A DNA stretch of 64,000 bases from Morinoia aosen (Eukaryota > Arthropoda > Malacostraca > Amphipoda > Talitridae), in contig CM059569.1 of assembly GCA_030386875.1 (NCBI GenBank), positions 40,525,842-40,589,841 on the forward strand. Reading direction: 5' to 3'. How positions within the stretch are numbered: the first letter of the stretch is position 1; each line of letters opens with the position of its first letter. A program made the position numbers and the translations under genes. The notes beneath the pieces were generated by a model. That model had not been told where the DNA came from and ran no database searches. It was given only the letters and a program-made list of their open reading frames with translations. Below, piece after piece: positions 1 through 13,066 of the stretch.

Positions 1-2336
1 ATCTCACCCATCGTTATTTCTTTCTTCCATGTGCACACGAGCAGACTAGCAGTTGTGAAACAACGTACAGCATCTGGTGACCCCTGTACATGTACAGTAT
101 ATCAGAAGCTGTGGAAGTTTCGGTTTGGTTGACCGGCTGTAAGGTTATTCTTGACTTCATAGATTTTAAATGAGAGAAAGGCTCTCACGTCCGGTCTTTG
201 GTTCAGAAGCAGTTATTGAGTTTGACTGGCAGGAAATGTAACTTCTGATAGACAAGAAAATGTCCCAGTAAGAGATCATTGCTCGGTCTATTCGTTAAAG
301 GAGAACAAGAGGAAAATGCGACAAACTGATTCTGTTCGCACATACTTGTGTATCATTATCCTCCCGTCAAGTTGCACTAAATTTAATACAGAACAACGCG
401 GCTAATATGAAATAGAAACATTTGTGGCGAAGCTCTGTTCTCAACTCTTATTCAACATCTGCCGATGGAAAACATTCCTACAGTGAAATACAGTCTAAAT
501 CAAGTGTCACTATTGTAGGTGTTTATTGAGCGAGTGAGGAGGCCAGACGAGCAAGGAGTGAAGCGACCACCTCTGCCGGGATGACGCGGCATTTCTATTC
601 AAAGTCCTAAAGTAATTACGGAGCTTCTGCAGCGCTCCACCTGCTCATCGATTCCGACCCTAACAGCCCTGGTAAATTGATCGCAGTTCTCTCGCACGTG
701 CGACTTGTAAAAAAGGATGTTTTATTCCAATCAAGCCTGATAAATCATATCATCTTGAACATAGGCTTTCCAGATGCCTTATAACTAACACCAAGACGCA
801 ATGACGGTTACCCCACGTTAAGCTGGTACCCCTCTCCGACACCTGTGTGGAGTGGGGAAGTGTGGCTGAGTTCTCCCTTTTCCCAGTGGGGAGAATCACC
901 GCGTGGCACTTGACTATCATCTCGGTTGCAGGAGAGTATTTTGCTCAAGCTCTAATACATGGCAAATGATCCATGCCTAATAACGCACCAATGATCACAC
1001 CGACTCGTCCCGAGTGACCGTCAGCAAGAGGACACTGGCAGCGCTGAGTTGCGTGTTGGCAGGCCGGCAGCTCCAGCACGCTCCCTCATTCCCGATGAAG
1101 GAAAAGTTTTACGGCGCAAAGATCCCTCGTGACCTGTCTGGGAACACCTGATCTTCGGCTGGAAATTGATTTTTTTTGTTGTACTGTCAACGAAAACCTC
1201 TACTTACAGCGAGTATTTAATGATAGCGTCATTGTGAGCGGTGGGGTCGATATTGTGTTATTGAGGCTTGATGGCCGCCTGCTGCTCCTCTTCCTTTGCA
1301 AGCGTAGCTCCTCGCCCCTCGAGGCTGGCGAATGCGTCTCCCCTTCGTTAAAATGCTCCATTGCCGCCCAAACGGCGAACGCTTGAACGCAGAGCAGAAA
1401 TTTGACGCTGCTAGATACACAAAGCCAACTTTTCACACAGAACATGGGACAAAGTGATCTCATTTACCTACATAATGCGCGCAGTATTTGTGCAACGGGG
1501 ATGTGTGCACGATTTTCCTTCGTTGTTGTTGAAATGCACATCTTTAAGTGGGAGTCAAAATAGGTGATGTAAGCCATGAGACTTTCTTCATCACAACTAC
1601 AGTAAGATTTGTGACTAACAATTTGAACTGAAAATATCTTTATCTAATGTATTGCAGATGTTTCCAATTGTTAAACTGCACTACGTAATTGACCACTTCG
1701 AGTTTATGGAACTTGGGTTTTACCAGTTGCACCTGAGGTATCTCTTCTCCTCAGCTTGATCCTTATTGTCTACAGCCAACATTATACCTCTTTTAAGATT
1801 TTAGAACATAACACTAGTACAGATTTGACATTGAACACGAAGAGAAATGTAATTTGCCAAATTATTGAATTTTGCCTTGAGATAAAAACTCTTCTGATTC
1901 TAATACACACCAAGCATTTGAAGCATCTTCTTAAAACGCTTGTATCCGCAAACTTTCAGATAGATTGTAATGCAGAATGACACACTAGTTAACAGAAGCT
2001 CCTCGTTGGAAATAATGAGAAAAGGAGATTTGTAAATGTATGTACTGTGTAAGAATTTGAACACAGCGCAGAAATTTGACTCTGCGCTCTGTCACACACA
2101 ACACAATAACACACTGATGGATTTTAAGATGTTCAGAGCAAGAACGAACTGCCTGGATGAGACAAATGAGCCTAGGCACCGCGGCCTCCAGCTCTGTTGT
2201 CCACAACTGAAATGTTATCTTGATACAAGCTCTCCTGTCGTGCAGAGGTGACCTGGCGGCAGGGCAGGCGTTCCTAGAGAATAGCTTGTGAATCATGAAA
2301 GCAACACGGGAAAGTTCGAGCGTTGGCAGCATTAGA
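1..2336. other. Single-copy DNA, no gene recognised
   Basis: Open frames of up to 115 codons show no family features. A 30-bp phrase, TTGAAC(G/A)CAG(A/C)GCAGAAATTTGAC, occurs at about 1384 and 2057, a short dispersed similarity. Hairpins at 829-897 are listed separately. Confidence 0.5.
829..897. other. Two adjacent stable hairpins
   Basis: 829-857: three stem blocks (CCCC/GGGG, CTCC/GGAG, CAC/GTG) with small mismatches and a 2-nt loop. 871-895: TTCTCCC/GGGAGAA with an 11-nt loop. They do not match any snRNA, 5S rRNA or tRNA pattern I know. Confidence 0.5.
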
Positions 2337-2340
2337 TTAA

Positions 2341-2555
2341 CACTTTAAGCGCGACGTGACCCAACGGTGGTCACCGAGGGGATTTTTATAATGCCGCTGA
2401 CAAACCAGCAGTCCCTAACTCAATTTCGATAAATGGTTAATGAAAACTAAATGAAGTTGCGATCTATTTAATGTTCGTTATTTTCAGAATTGATCTCTAA
2501 AATTAACTCTTATTTGAGTTGAATATTGAACTTCTTAACCCAGCGCACGAATTAT
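2341..2555 (+). mobile_element. TTAA-type 220-bp MITE, copy 1
   Basis: Starts CACTTTAAGCGCGACGTG directly after TTAA (2337-2340). It can be aligned along most of its length with the reverse complement of 61824-62043, including the blocks around CCAACGGTGG, the GCTGAC centre and the GAATATTGAACTTC segment. The right edge is worn. Confidence 0.75.
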
Positions 2556-3555
2556 TTTGGTTGGCGAGCTCTTCCTCGCTGGCGACCTCAGGATGGTGCC
2601 TTCCATCCCAAGTCGTCAGTAATCTGTTGCTTTCAAGTAGTACTTCAAAAATTATACTTGCACATACTGCAATTTTTAGTAAATAGTCAATCTAATATTT
2701 CCCTGACTGTGTTCATAGAAGCAGATAAGAACTATAAGTAGATTAATTAAGGAGAATCAAGCGTATTGAACATTTCAGATCAATTGTTCTTCCATTACTT
2801 TCATTTAAATTGAGAAGGAATTCTTTTTTGAAAATTGACTGTTTTAACAATCAACTCTGACAGCATTGGCGGACACTTCTCAAACACTCATTAATGATTC
2901 TCGACGGCTTAAAATGCAAGCAATTGAATACTCTAGAAAACAACCCTGTATTCAGAAACGTTGTAATTATTTGCTAAAGAATGGTTTGCCACGTTTGATT
3001 AGCTAGCAGACGCCGCTGTTTGAGGCATATGTGAATCATCGATGAAGTCAGCAAGAATATATCGCAGAGTGGATTATATTGCATTATTACACTTAGTTCT
3101 TGTTAAATTAATTCAGTTGTTGATGGTGGGGTTATGTTGACTTTTTTGCAATTTGTTCACATGGAGGTAGGAAAAAAAATGGTGTCCTGAAAGTGCTTAA
3201 AATATTTTTTTAGGAGCAGTGCCATAAGTAGACCAAATAAGGCAGATATTTTGAACATGTTAAATGCTTGACGTGGCTTGGGCAAAATTATTTAGAAATA
3301 TAGAACTATTTGTCGGTTGGCCATTTTAGAACGTCAGAATTACGTTCCTCTTTTGAGCCATTTGACTTATGAACCAAAAGGACAAACCGTAAAAATGTAA
3401 TTGATGATTTTTATCAGTCATCGGAAAAATGGGGAAAATAAAGTTGTGCGAGCTGATCACATCAAACAGTATGAGTAAATATTCGCACTCCAGGAACGAT
3501 GTCTTACATGAATACATTTTTATACATTCTGAAAACCGAACGGGAGTTCATTTGC

Positions 3556-3702
3556 AAAAGAAACTATGTTGAGTAATTTCTATGCACAGCAAAATAGAGA
3601 CCGCAACTTTTCATCAATTAGAACAGGCGAAAAAGAAACTATGTTGAGTAATTTCCAAGCAAAACGAAATAGAGACCGCAAATTTTCTTTAATTAGAACA
3701 GG
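3556..3702. repeat. 75-bp tandem duplication
   Basis: Two copies (from 3556 and 3631), about 80% alike, sharing GAAACTATGTTGAGTAATTT and TTAGAACAGG. The period of 75 keeps a 63-codon plus-strand frame open across both copies; there is no other sign of coding. Confidence 0.85.
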
Positions 3703-4338
3703 TTTTTCAAGTCATTGTCCACGAGCACATGAAGCGCTCAACATTTGCGACGCTTAGTTTCCAGCACACAGTCCCTCCTGACATAAAGTCAGGCTCGCGG
3801 GACCGAGGTAGAGTCTCTGCCGCTGATTGTCATGCTAAAATGCTTCTCGTGTCAACGAGTTTTTAACTAAAGCCTTTAGAGTGGCGTGGCTTTTGTTCCT
3901 CACGCCGAACATCGTTCGTCCCGAGCTGCTCCTGGAAACTTTTTCTGTGTGACGCTGCGATCTGATGCATTAATGGATAAAATGTATTCTATGGGGATGA
4001 ATAAGCGTTTATTTTTGCCCCTCTGCTAATAAAAATGAAATTTATATTACACATCCACGTTTCGCCTGAGAAGTTACTTCTTTGAAGAAAAAACTGTTTT
4101 AACGCCTTCGAAATCGACAAAAAAATAAATTGGGGAAGTTTCTACCCAAGCAGGAATTTTTCTCCATTGTATTGAGTTAGCAGGGCAATTCAAAGCAATT
4201 AACAAATGGACTCAGTAATACTCAGGCGAGTGGAGCGGCGCAAGCTGTGACAGATTGCGTCCTTAATTACCATTTTAAATGTTCCAAATGATGCAGCAAC
4301 CAGATATCGGTACGCTCTCTAGGATTCAGGGAATGCAC

Positions 4339-4594
4339 CAACGACTCATTAATGGCTTTAAAACAACGACTCCTAATAACGACTCCTTATTGGCTATAAT
4401 AAATGACTCATTATTGGCTATAATACAACGACTTATTATTGGCTATAAAACAACGACTCATTATTGGCTATAATAAATGACTCATTATTGGCTATAAAAC
4501 AACGACTCATTATTGGCTATAAAACAACGACTTATTATTGGCTATAAAACAACGACTCATTAATGGCTTTGAAACAACGACTCATTAATGGCTT
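4339..4594. repeat. Minisatellite, 24-25-bp unit, about 10 copies
   Basis: Units read ACAACGACTCATTATTGGCT plus an A/T-rich tail. Edge units have TTAATGG in place of TTATTGG. Confidence 0.93.
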
Positions 4595-5629
4595 CTTTTA
4601 TCCCTGAGAAGAACACATGCGAATAAGATAGCACTTACGAGTGCAGACAGGGCAGTTAGTCACAATTTTAGTGTCGTCAGCCGACGATTCAAAAATTGTC
4701 AGCACGCTAACGCAAGAACTCGTCCAACGGTGCATCATTTTACTCTAGGATCTTGGTACTCGAGCTCTGCTTTAAAGAGAGCTTAAATGCATCAACATGA
4801 GTAGTATCTTGCGATGACACTTATTCTGATTATGTCCAAACTCTGTTGGCAACACCGAGTTTTGCTCCCAATATGCTTTACCTCAAAGTTTTAGTTTTCC
4901 TGTCCTTATTTACTTGCATAGAGCAGTTAATTTTATATTTACTTGAATAAATACAACTTTCCTGAATAACACATGAATTGAGAGTATGAAGTACCTGAGC
5001 AGCTTCGTGAGAATACTTCTTTGAAACTCGCCACAACGAGTAACGATATCATGGAACATAACGATTGGATGTGGCTCGGTCTTCATGCTGCCAGCTGCAC
5101 GAGCCGAGGGGGCCAGCTGCATGAGGGTTCTCCCCTCTCTACCCTAGTGGTGGTTGTGCAATGTCTTAACGAACTGTTTTGTAGGTTCACTCAAAGTTTA
5201 TTTTTATAAAACACTTAGCCGTCATGCCTCATCTTGATGCAATTCTATGAATAGGCTGGAGTATATTTATTAATTTTCCATTAGATTAGTTTCAAATCAG
5301 ACTTTCGTTACTATATATTTTACATTTAATCTTAACCCACAAAAATTTTTCCCACCATGACCAGCGAGGATGACAGACAATTGTTAACTATACGTTGGGT
5401 ATTATTCAGTTTATTATGTATTTTTTTTGACGGGAGTTTCAACTCGAAGTTTGAAAGTGAAAGGCGAATACTAGTTTTTGCATGCAACTATGACGCACCA
5501 GATTAACATGCAGACTTTCAGAGTTCTGGACACGCAAGACAGAGAGGACAAATAAAGACTAATTGAAAGCTAGCGCTAATGAACGAAGGGAGTAAAGTCA
5601 ACACCAAATAAGAGGAGGTTGAAGCGAGC

Positions 5630-5935
5630 CTTGCATGCGGTCGGAGCGACAGCAAGAGGCAGCGCCACCCTCTAGAAACTCGTCCATTCGTTGCGCGAGA
5701 CTTTCAGGGCGGAATATTTTACGCGGGTCGCCCCTCGGAAAGTTTGCCCGGCTCACGCTGGAGTGTCGTCTCGACTTAATTAACGCTTCTTGCAGCTTTG
5801 ATGAAGCTCTACGTGAGCTTCACGGCAAATTCTGGTGCAGCCTTTGGAGCGCTGCCAGCCCGCCGCAGCGATCTGGCGCACAGGTGGCCAGTGAGAGCAT
5901 CTGGGGCTTGGCATAATCTGCCCGGCCCAATTTAC
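5630..5935. other. G+C-rich, CpG-containing single-copy block
   Basis: Stands out from A+T-rich surroundings. It contains CTTAATTAACG (homeodomain-type core) and CACAGGTGG (E-box). The 93- and 63-codon plus-strand frames overlap and show no recognisable domain. Could be a regulatory element or an unrecognised exon. Confidence 0.3.
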
Positions 5936-6005
5936 GCAACAAGCCAGAGTTCACACACGTTTTTCGTTTCTGTCTCAGGATTTCCTTGAAAAAAAAACAT
6001 ACTCA

Positions 6006-6225
6006 CACGTTGGTCGCGATGAGAACCGCCGGTGTACACGGAGAGACTTTTCATGACGCAGTCGACCGACCAGTAGTCACTAACTCAATTTTCTTAAGCA
6101 CTAAATCAAAGCCAGGTGATAGCACGTTGCACTTAATGTTGGTAACTTTCAAAAGTGATTGTTATGATTGACTTCAAATTTGAGTATGATATTGAACTTC
6201 AATTTAACCCGTCGCAGTAAGCGTG
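6006..6225 (+). mobile_element. TTAA-type 220-bp MITE, copy 2
   Basis: Same orientation as copy 1. Shared blocks include ACCAGTAGTCACTAACTCAA near 6069 and the ATATTGAACTTCAATTTAAC segment near 6190. The ends (CAC at 6006, GTG near 6225) are 220 bp apart, like the best-preserved copy. Confidence 0.72.
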
Positions 6226-8309
6226 GTAAGACTAACACCTGCTGTGGAGCCCAAGTAAAGAGTTTTCAAAAAAAATTCAAGAATTTAATTCACAGTATCG
6301 CGAATGCATAAAAGTAGCATAGGTTAGGTATACACATTTTGCAGTGATTGTATTATTGTCGTTAAAGCGAAAATATAATGATTCGTTTGGCGATAACCAT
6401 GTTCTACATCTCTGCTGAAAACCAGACTTCATTACAAAGGATATGAAAGCCTCACAACGTCCATCGCAGGCTGCGATCATTCATTTGTCGCAAATATTCA
6501 TATGAAAACATCTTGAAATTGTGAGCTAATGCGCGGGAACTTAACGGTTTTTCAAATCTGTCATGCAAGCATGTATGCAAAGAGGATGTATGTTCACGTT
6601 ATTAAAATACACATTGATGTTTACCTTACTCACACATGAAATTTTTTGTGCACACGTACAATTATGTGTAAACGGGAGAGAAAAACCATGATCGCAACCG
6701 TTTTCTATCACTGTGGCAGACGCAGGCTCGTTTGCGCTGTGATTTGCCAACTGAGGGCAGTATGAATATTTCAAAACATTAATTAAAATGAAATAGGAAA
6801 GCAATAATGAAAAATCGTAATTTTTGGAGCGTTACTTGCCCTTCTGAAAATGAAACTATCGCGGTTTTGCCGGCGCGAAGCGTCTCCATAGGATTGTGTA
6901 GTATTTAACTGTAATGTAGAGTCTTGAAGAACAATGCAAAGTTTTTCTAAACAATTCGTAATATTGAATTATCATTTGGAAGTTTTCGTTTAACCTATAG
7001 AAATTTTAGGATATCATCGCAGAGGTGTGATCAACTATGCAAAGCGTTAGTTCACTATGTAGAGGTTTGATCAAAATGCAGTTTTTTAACTGGCAGTGAT
7101 CTTTTAGCTTAGAATAATTTTAGAACATCATTGAAGAGGTTTGACAAAAGGGTTAGATAATAATATAAAGTATTGATAAAATTTCAGTATTTCAATGTAG
7201 AATTTCGCTAAACAGAAATAGTATTTTACCAGGCAGTGTAGAGTGGTGGACTCCACATTTGACGAAGCCTCTCGCTCGGTCGTCAGCAGCAGCAGACGTA
7301 GCAACCCCACCGCAGCCCCGGACGCGAGTGGAGCCCTCTGTTGAGCGCGTTTTTTGCCATGTATCTCCAAGTTCTATTAAGTTCGCGTAAAATTCTCCAG
7401 CAGCAACTGCTTGAATTAATGCCACAGTAAATTTATGCAAAACTTTGCACGAGACATGCGTGTAGTTTAATTTAAAAGGCGGTGTAGGTGCAGCGACATC
7501 ACATTAGCTTGGTTTCGGGCTCAACTTTCTCACAAAGTTTGTACTCTTCGTTTGTAGTTCGACTTTCTGATACGGAACCTTGGTCTAATACGACTAGTCG
7601 ATCTAAATCTGGGTAATTGCTATGAGGAAATTCAAATTAATTATTTATCGACTGTTTTATTTGTTTATAACTTTGGATGCTTTCTCGATCTCTTTACCTC
7701 AGGTAAGGAGCTGCAAAATTTGTCAGAAGCAAAATAAAAAGAAGAGCATGAATGAGTATTGCGTGAGTCGCACCGTCTCTCAACTGCCACTGAAAGGAAC
7801 ACTGATCTAAAAAGAAGCTCGGGCGTTACAAGTATTAAGGCGCTTTAAATGATTTGCTTCGAATGTGCGCGTGTGTGATAAGGTTTATTTGTTTTGTGGA
7901 CTCCTACGCGCGTTACTTGACTCGTTCGTGTATTTCTTAGCATTGTAATGTGATCAATAATTTCATTCTTTGAACTGTAATTCCCCGCCTTCAAATGAGT
8001 CGAAATAATTTAACGCAGCAAACTTTCCCGTCACAAGCAAGAGAAATTAAGTGGAAATGATTTTTACAATTTTTCTACCATAATTTTCATTTGGCTCTTA
8101 AATTTAGCGATGGAAACAATTTGGTGCTCAATTTTGAGCGACTACAGAATCAGTGACGCCACAAACTGCGGTCATCACAAATAAAGCAGAGTGATAAGTA
8201 ATCGGCCCTTCAATATTTTTGATTTTGTTCATTCTGCCGTGCTTGTGATGCTGCTGAACTGTGCGTTAGATGCGTCCGCGGGCCTTATGTTTTGTGCGAC
8301 TCTCATTTA
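6226..8309. other. Single-copy A+T-rich DNA
   Basis: A G+C-richer patch lies at 7240-7340. A weak direct repeat (AGAGGT(G/T)TGA) recurs at about 7021, 7060 and 7135. No gene recognised. Confidence 0.5.
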
Positions 8310-11127
8310 CGTGGTTCGTAAATGAGAAAGTTGCTAAGTGGTACATGCGAAAGTGAGGAATTTGCCTAGTGGTACATGCGAAAGTGAAAAATTTGCCTAG
8401 TGGTACATGCGAAAGTGAGAAATTTGCCTAGTGGTACATGCGAAAGTGAAGAATTTGCCTAGTGGTACATGCGAAAGTGATAAATTTGCCTAGTGGTACA
8501 TGCGAGAGTGAAAATTTGCCTAGTGGTACATGCGAAAGTGAGAAATTTGCCTAGTGGTACATGCGAAAGTGAGAAATTTGCCTAGTGGTACATGCGAAAG
8601 TGAGAAATTTGCCTAGTGGTACATGCGAAAGTGAGAAATTTGCCTAGTGGGACATGCGAGAGGGAGAAATTTGCCTAGTGGTACATGCGAAAGTGAGAAA
8701 TTTGCCTAGTGGCACACGCGAAAGTGAGAAATTTGCCTAGTGGTACATGCGAAAGTGAGAAATTTGCCTAGAGGTACATGCAAAAGTGAAGAATTTGCCT
8801 AGTGGTACATGCGAAAGTGAGAAATTTGCCTAGTGGTACATGCGAAAGTGAGAAATTTGCCTAGTGGTACATGCGAAAGTGAAAAATTTGCCTAGTGGTA
8901 CATGCGAAAGTGAGGAATTTGCCTAGTGGTGCATGCGAAAGTGAAGAATTTGCCTAGTGGTACATGCGAAAGTGAGAAATTTGCCTAGTGGTACATGCGA
9001 AAGTGAGGAATTTGCCTAGTGGTACATGCGAAAGTGAGGAATTTGCCTAGTGGTACATGCGAAAGTAAAGAATTTGCCTAGTGGTACACGCGAAAGTGAG
9101 AAATTTGCCTAGAGGTACATGCGAAAGTGAGAAATTTGCCTAGTGGTACATGCGAAAGTGAGGAATTTGCCTAGTGGTACATGGGGAAGTGAGAAATTTG
9201 CCTAGTGGTACATGCGAAAGTGAAGAATTTGCCTAGTGGTACATGCGAAAGTGAAGAATTTGCCTAGTGGTACACACGAAAGTGAGAAATTTGCCTAGTG
9301 GTACATGCGAAAGTGAAAAATTTGCCTATTGGTACATGCGAAAGTGAAGAATTTGCTTAGTGGTACATGCGAAAGGGAGAAATTTGCCTAGTGGTACATG
9401 CGAAAGTGAGAAATTTGCCTAGTGGTACAGGCAAAAGTGAAGAATTTGCCTAGTGGTACATGCGAAAGTGAGAAATTTGCCTAGTGGTACATGCGAAAGT
9501 GAGAAATTTGCCTAGTGGTACATGCGAAAGTGAGAAATTTGCCTAGTGGTACATGCGAAAGTGAGAAATTTGCCTAGTGGTACATGCGAAAGTGAGAAAT
9601 TTGCCTTTTGGTACATGCGAAAGTAAGGAATTTGCCTAGTGGTACATGCGAAAGTGAGAAATTTGCCTAGTGGTACATGCGAAAGTGAGAAATTTGCCTT
9701 GTGGTACATGCGAAAGTAAGGAATTTGCCTAGTGGTACATGCGAAAGTGAGAAATTTGCCTAGTGGTACATGCGAAAGTGAGAAATTTGCCTAGTGGTAC
9801 GTGCAAAAGTGAGAAATTTGCCTAGTGGTACATGCGAGAGAGAGGAATTCGCCTAGTGGTACATGCGAAAGTGAGAAATTTAGCTAGTGGTACATGCGAA
9901 AGTGAGGAATTTGCCTAGTGGTACATGCGAAAGTGAGAAATTTGGCTAGTGGTACATGCGAAAGTAAGGAATTTGCCTAGTGGTACGTGCAAAAGTGAGA
10001 AATTTGCCTAGTGGTACATGCGAGAGTGAGGAATTCGCCTAGTGGTACATGCGAAAGTGAGAAATTTGGCTAGTGGTACATGCGAAAGTGAGGAATTTGC
10101 CTAGTGGTACATGCGAAAGTGAGAAATTTGGCTAGTGGTACATGCGAAAGTGAGAAATTTGGCTAGTGGTACATGCGAAAGTGAGGAATTTGCCTAGTGG
10201 TACATGCGAAAGTGAGGAATTTGCCTAGTGGTACATGCGAAAGTGAGAAATTTGCCTAGTGGTACATGCGAAAGTGAAAAATTTGGCTAGTGGTACATGC
10301 GAAAGTGAGAAATTTGGCTAGTGGTACATGCGAAAGTGAGGAATTTGCCTAGTGGTACATGCGAAAGTGAGGAATTTGCCTAGTGGTACATGCGAAAGTG
10401 AGAAATTTGGCTAGTGGTACATGCGAAAGTGAGAAATTTGCCTAGTGGTACATGCGAAAGTGAGAAATTTGCCTAGTGGGACATGCGAAAGTGAGAAATT
10501 TGCCTAGTGGTACATGCGAAAGTAAGGAATTTGCCTAGTGGTACATGCGAAAGTGAGAAATTTGCCTAGTGGTACATGCGAAAGTGAGGAATTTGCCTAG
10601 TGGTACATGCGAAAGTGAGAAATTTGCCCAGTGGTACATGCGAAAGTGAGGAATTTGCCTAGTGGTACATGCGAAAGTGAGGAATTTGCCTAGTGGTACA
10701 TGCGAAAGTGAGAAATTTGCCCAGTGGTACATGCGAAAGTGAGAAATTTGCCTAGTGGTACATGCGAAAGTGAGAAATTTGCCCAGTGTTACATGCGAAA
10801 GTGAGAAATTTGCCTAGTGGTACATGCGAAAGTGAAGAATTTGCCTAGTGGTACATGCGAAAGTGATAAATTTGCCTAGTGGTACATGCGAAAGTGATAA
10901 ATTTGCCTAGTGGTACATGCGAAAGTGAGAAATTTGCCTAGTGGTACATGCGAAAGTGAGAAATTTGCCTAGTGGTACATGCGAAAGTGAGAAATTTGCC
11001 TAGTGGTACATGCGAAAGTGAGAAATTTGCCTAGTGGTACATGCGAAAGTGAGAAATTTGCCTAGTGGGACATACGAGAGGGAGAAATTTGCCTAGTGGT
11101 TCATGCGAAAGTGAAGAATTTGCATAC
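8310..11127. repeat. Minisatellite, 31-bp unit, about 90 copies
   Basis: The unit contains CCTAGTGGTACATGCGAAAG followed by a GAGAAATTTG-type tail. The first and last units are worn. The variant TTTGGCTAG clusters at 9880-10430, and a two-unit block with GTACGTGC and GAATTCGCC recurs exactly 186 bp (6 units) later (9797 and 9983), showing block-wise homogenisation. Confidence 0.97.
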
Positions 11128-12166
11128 GTATTTACCAACACATTGTCAACGAAGCTTCGTAAGGTCACCTGATGTGGCTAGCACCGCTCGTCACGCTCTC
11201 AGATGCGCTCACGCCACGCTCTCAGGTCGGTGGTGCGCTCCTCAACAGCACTCAGCTGCTCACATTTCTCCGTCTGCCAAATTGGCCGCCTGATTTGACC
11301 TACCTCTCCTCAAGCTGCGCTGTTATGAACGGTCAGCGGTTAGCACAAGCGATCGTCCCGGCATGGGAGTCTTCTTTTTCAACATCGCACAATCGCTTTT
11401 TGGATTTTAATTTCATTCCTGACGCGTGACCTCCCACAGGAGTTAGCACAGGAGTTCGTGCTCGTTTGCCTGCTGTGAACTGGAATATTATTAAATGGAA
11501 CTTGTTATGACTTGATTTTTCTAACTAGTGTCTTGCATATGAAGGTAAAAATGCACGCTGGTGCCGCCAGAGGGTATGTTAACACTCGTGACAGTGTCGG
11601 ATGACGCAATGGTTGCCAGCATCATGCTGCGGTGAGAGATGGCCTTTACACCGTAAATAATAAATTGAGGGCGCACGTCGTATTTTTCTAGAATAATGTG
11701 CTGCAACCGTGAGGGATGCTACGAATTACAACTTTTTTTACCTAGATTCTCAGGCTGATTTCATTATTCTAATTACCTATAAATGTCCAGCAGAGTATCT
11801 ATCAACAACTAAAATTTATCGACATTTCTTCCAGACTAGCTCGACATTTTTTCACAACTCAGCTTATGCGCATTTTTTTCAGTTGAGGAAGCGGACCTTT
11901 TATCAATTTCTATAAACAAGAATCGCAGATTGGAAATCAATGCAAGCCTCACACGCTCGCTCGATGCTGTTATAGTTCATCGATGAACTTCCTCGGGCAC
12001 AGGGAAGCATCGAGTTCAACAATTTCTACACTCAATTCTTTTTCAACTGGCGTACCGGGATGAGTTTGCAGTTTCATACTTCATTTCGGCTGATATGATG
12101 CACCGGTCATACTTTTGGTAATATCGTCCAACAATTTGGTGACAATAAAACTGTACTCAAAAGGGT
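11128..12166. other. Single-copy DNA between repeats
   Basis: Moderately G+C-rich at 11150-11440; otherwise A+T-rich. Overlapping frames of up to 85 codons without recognisable features. Confidence 0.5.
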
Positions 12167-12297
12167 GCCCTACGAGTCGCTGAACTTATTCGGCCCCACA
12201 AGTAGCTATACTCAAATGTGTCCATTCTACTAGACTTAAGAAACGGTCTACTGCTGCATCGCTTGCAGCAACTAAATTTTCCAAATTGTTCAATTTC
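12167..12297 (-). repeat. Dispersed repeat R6, copy a, with conserved reading frame
   Basis: Read on the minus strand it matches 43651-43788 almost without gaps. Both can be read as SR(M/V)DTFEYSYLW(G/A)RISS, followed by similar residues. In the minus-strand frame here it is the C-terminal half of a 77-residue open frame. Origin unknown: transposon-derived coding fragment or duplicated exon. Confidence 0.7.
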
Positions 12298-12768
12298 TAA
12301 AAAAACACGACGTCCAACTCTAACATATCTTGCAATATAAAATGGAAAGAGCTTCTCCGAAAGAAATAATTCGACATTATTGTACTTCATAACTGGCGTT
12401 AAATAATTGAACCAAAACGCGATTTACATATTTCTACGTATTCAAGGTAGCAAAGATTGGAAGAAGACAGAAATATCACTCAAGTTTTTGCATTAAATTC
12501 TGGGAGAACTCACCCGCACGATGAAATATTGGTGCCTTCAAACACTACAAACGCAAAAAAGGCTGGACCAATTGTACTTTAATTTAGTCATTAAGTTATT
12601 CATTCGGAGCAGCTTATACCTGAAAACTATTATATGGAAACCCGATCATGAAGTAATTTCAACCATCATTCCACCGATGACTCCAGCCTACAGTTTAAGC
12701 AAGCTGATGAAATACCAATGGCCGCCATGTTTTATTCCAGTCATGAAGCCCTGCAGTGAAGTTGGGCT

Positions 12769-13066
12769 GTGACGCAGCGACATGGGAGGCAGCAGTGACA
12801 TGGGAGGCAGTGACGCAGTGACACGGGAGGCAGTGACGCAGTGACATGGGAGGCAGTGACACAGTGACGAGGGAGGCAGTGACGCAGTGACGTGGGAGGC
12901 AGTGACGCAGTGACGAGGGAGGCAGTGACGCAGTGACGTGGGAGGCAGTGACGCAGTGACGTGGGAGGCAGTGACGCAGTGACGTGGGAGGCAGTGACGC
13001 AGTGACGTGGGAGGCAGTGACGCAGTGACGTGGGAGGCAGTGACGCAGTGACGTGGGAGGCAGTGA
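12769..13066. repeat. Minisatellite, 23-bp unit, about 13 copies
   Basis: The unit alternates CAGTGACG and TGGGAGG motifs. Units on the left are shorter and more varied; the right half is nearly uniform. Overlapping open frames on the minus strand are repeat artefacts. Confidence 0.95.

Larger units (their letters stand above)
2556..6005. other. Single-copy A+T-rich DNA with local repeats
   Basis: Apart from the 75-bp duplication, the 25-bp array and the G+C-rich block listed separately, I see no gene. Confidence 0.5.

Noticed and set aside
8310..11127. GAAAGTGAGAAA in each unit resembles an interferon-response-type site
   Set aside because: A 12-base resemblance in a repeat, with no support for such regulation here.
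8310..11127. CRISPR array
   Set aside because: Units are contiguous 31-mers without unique spacers, and the genome is animal.
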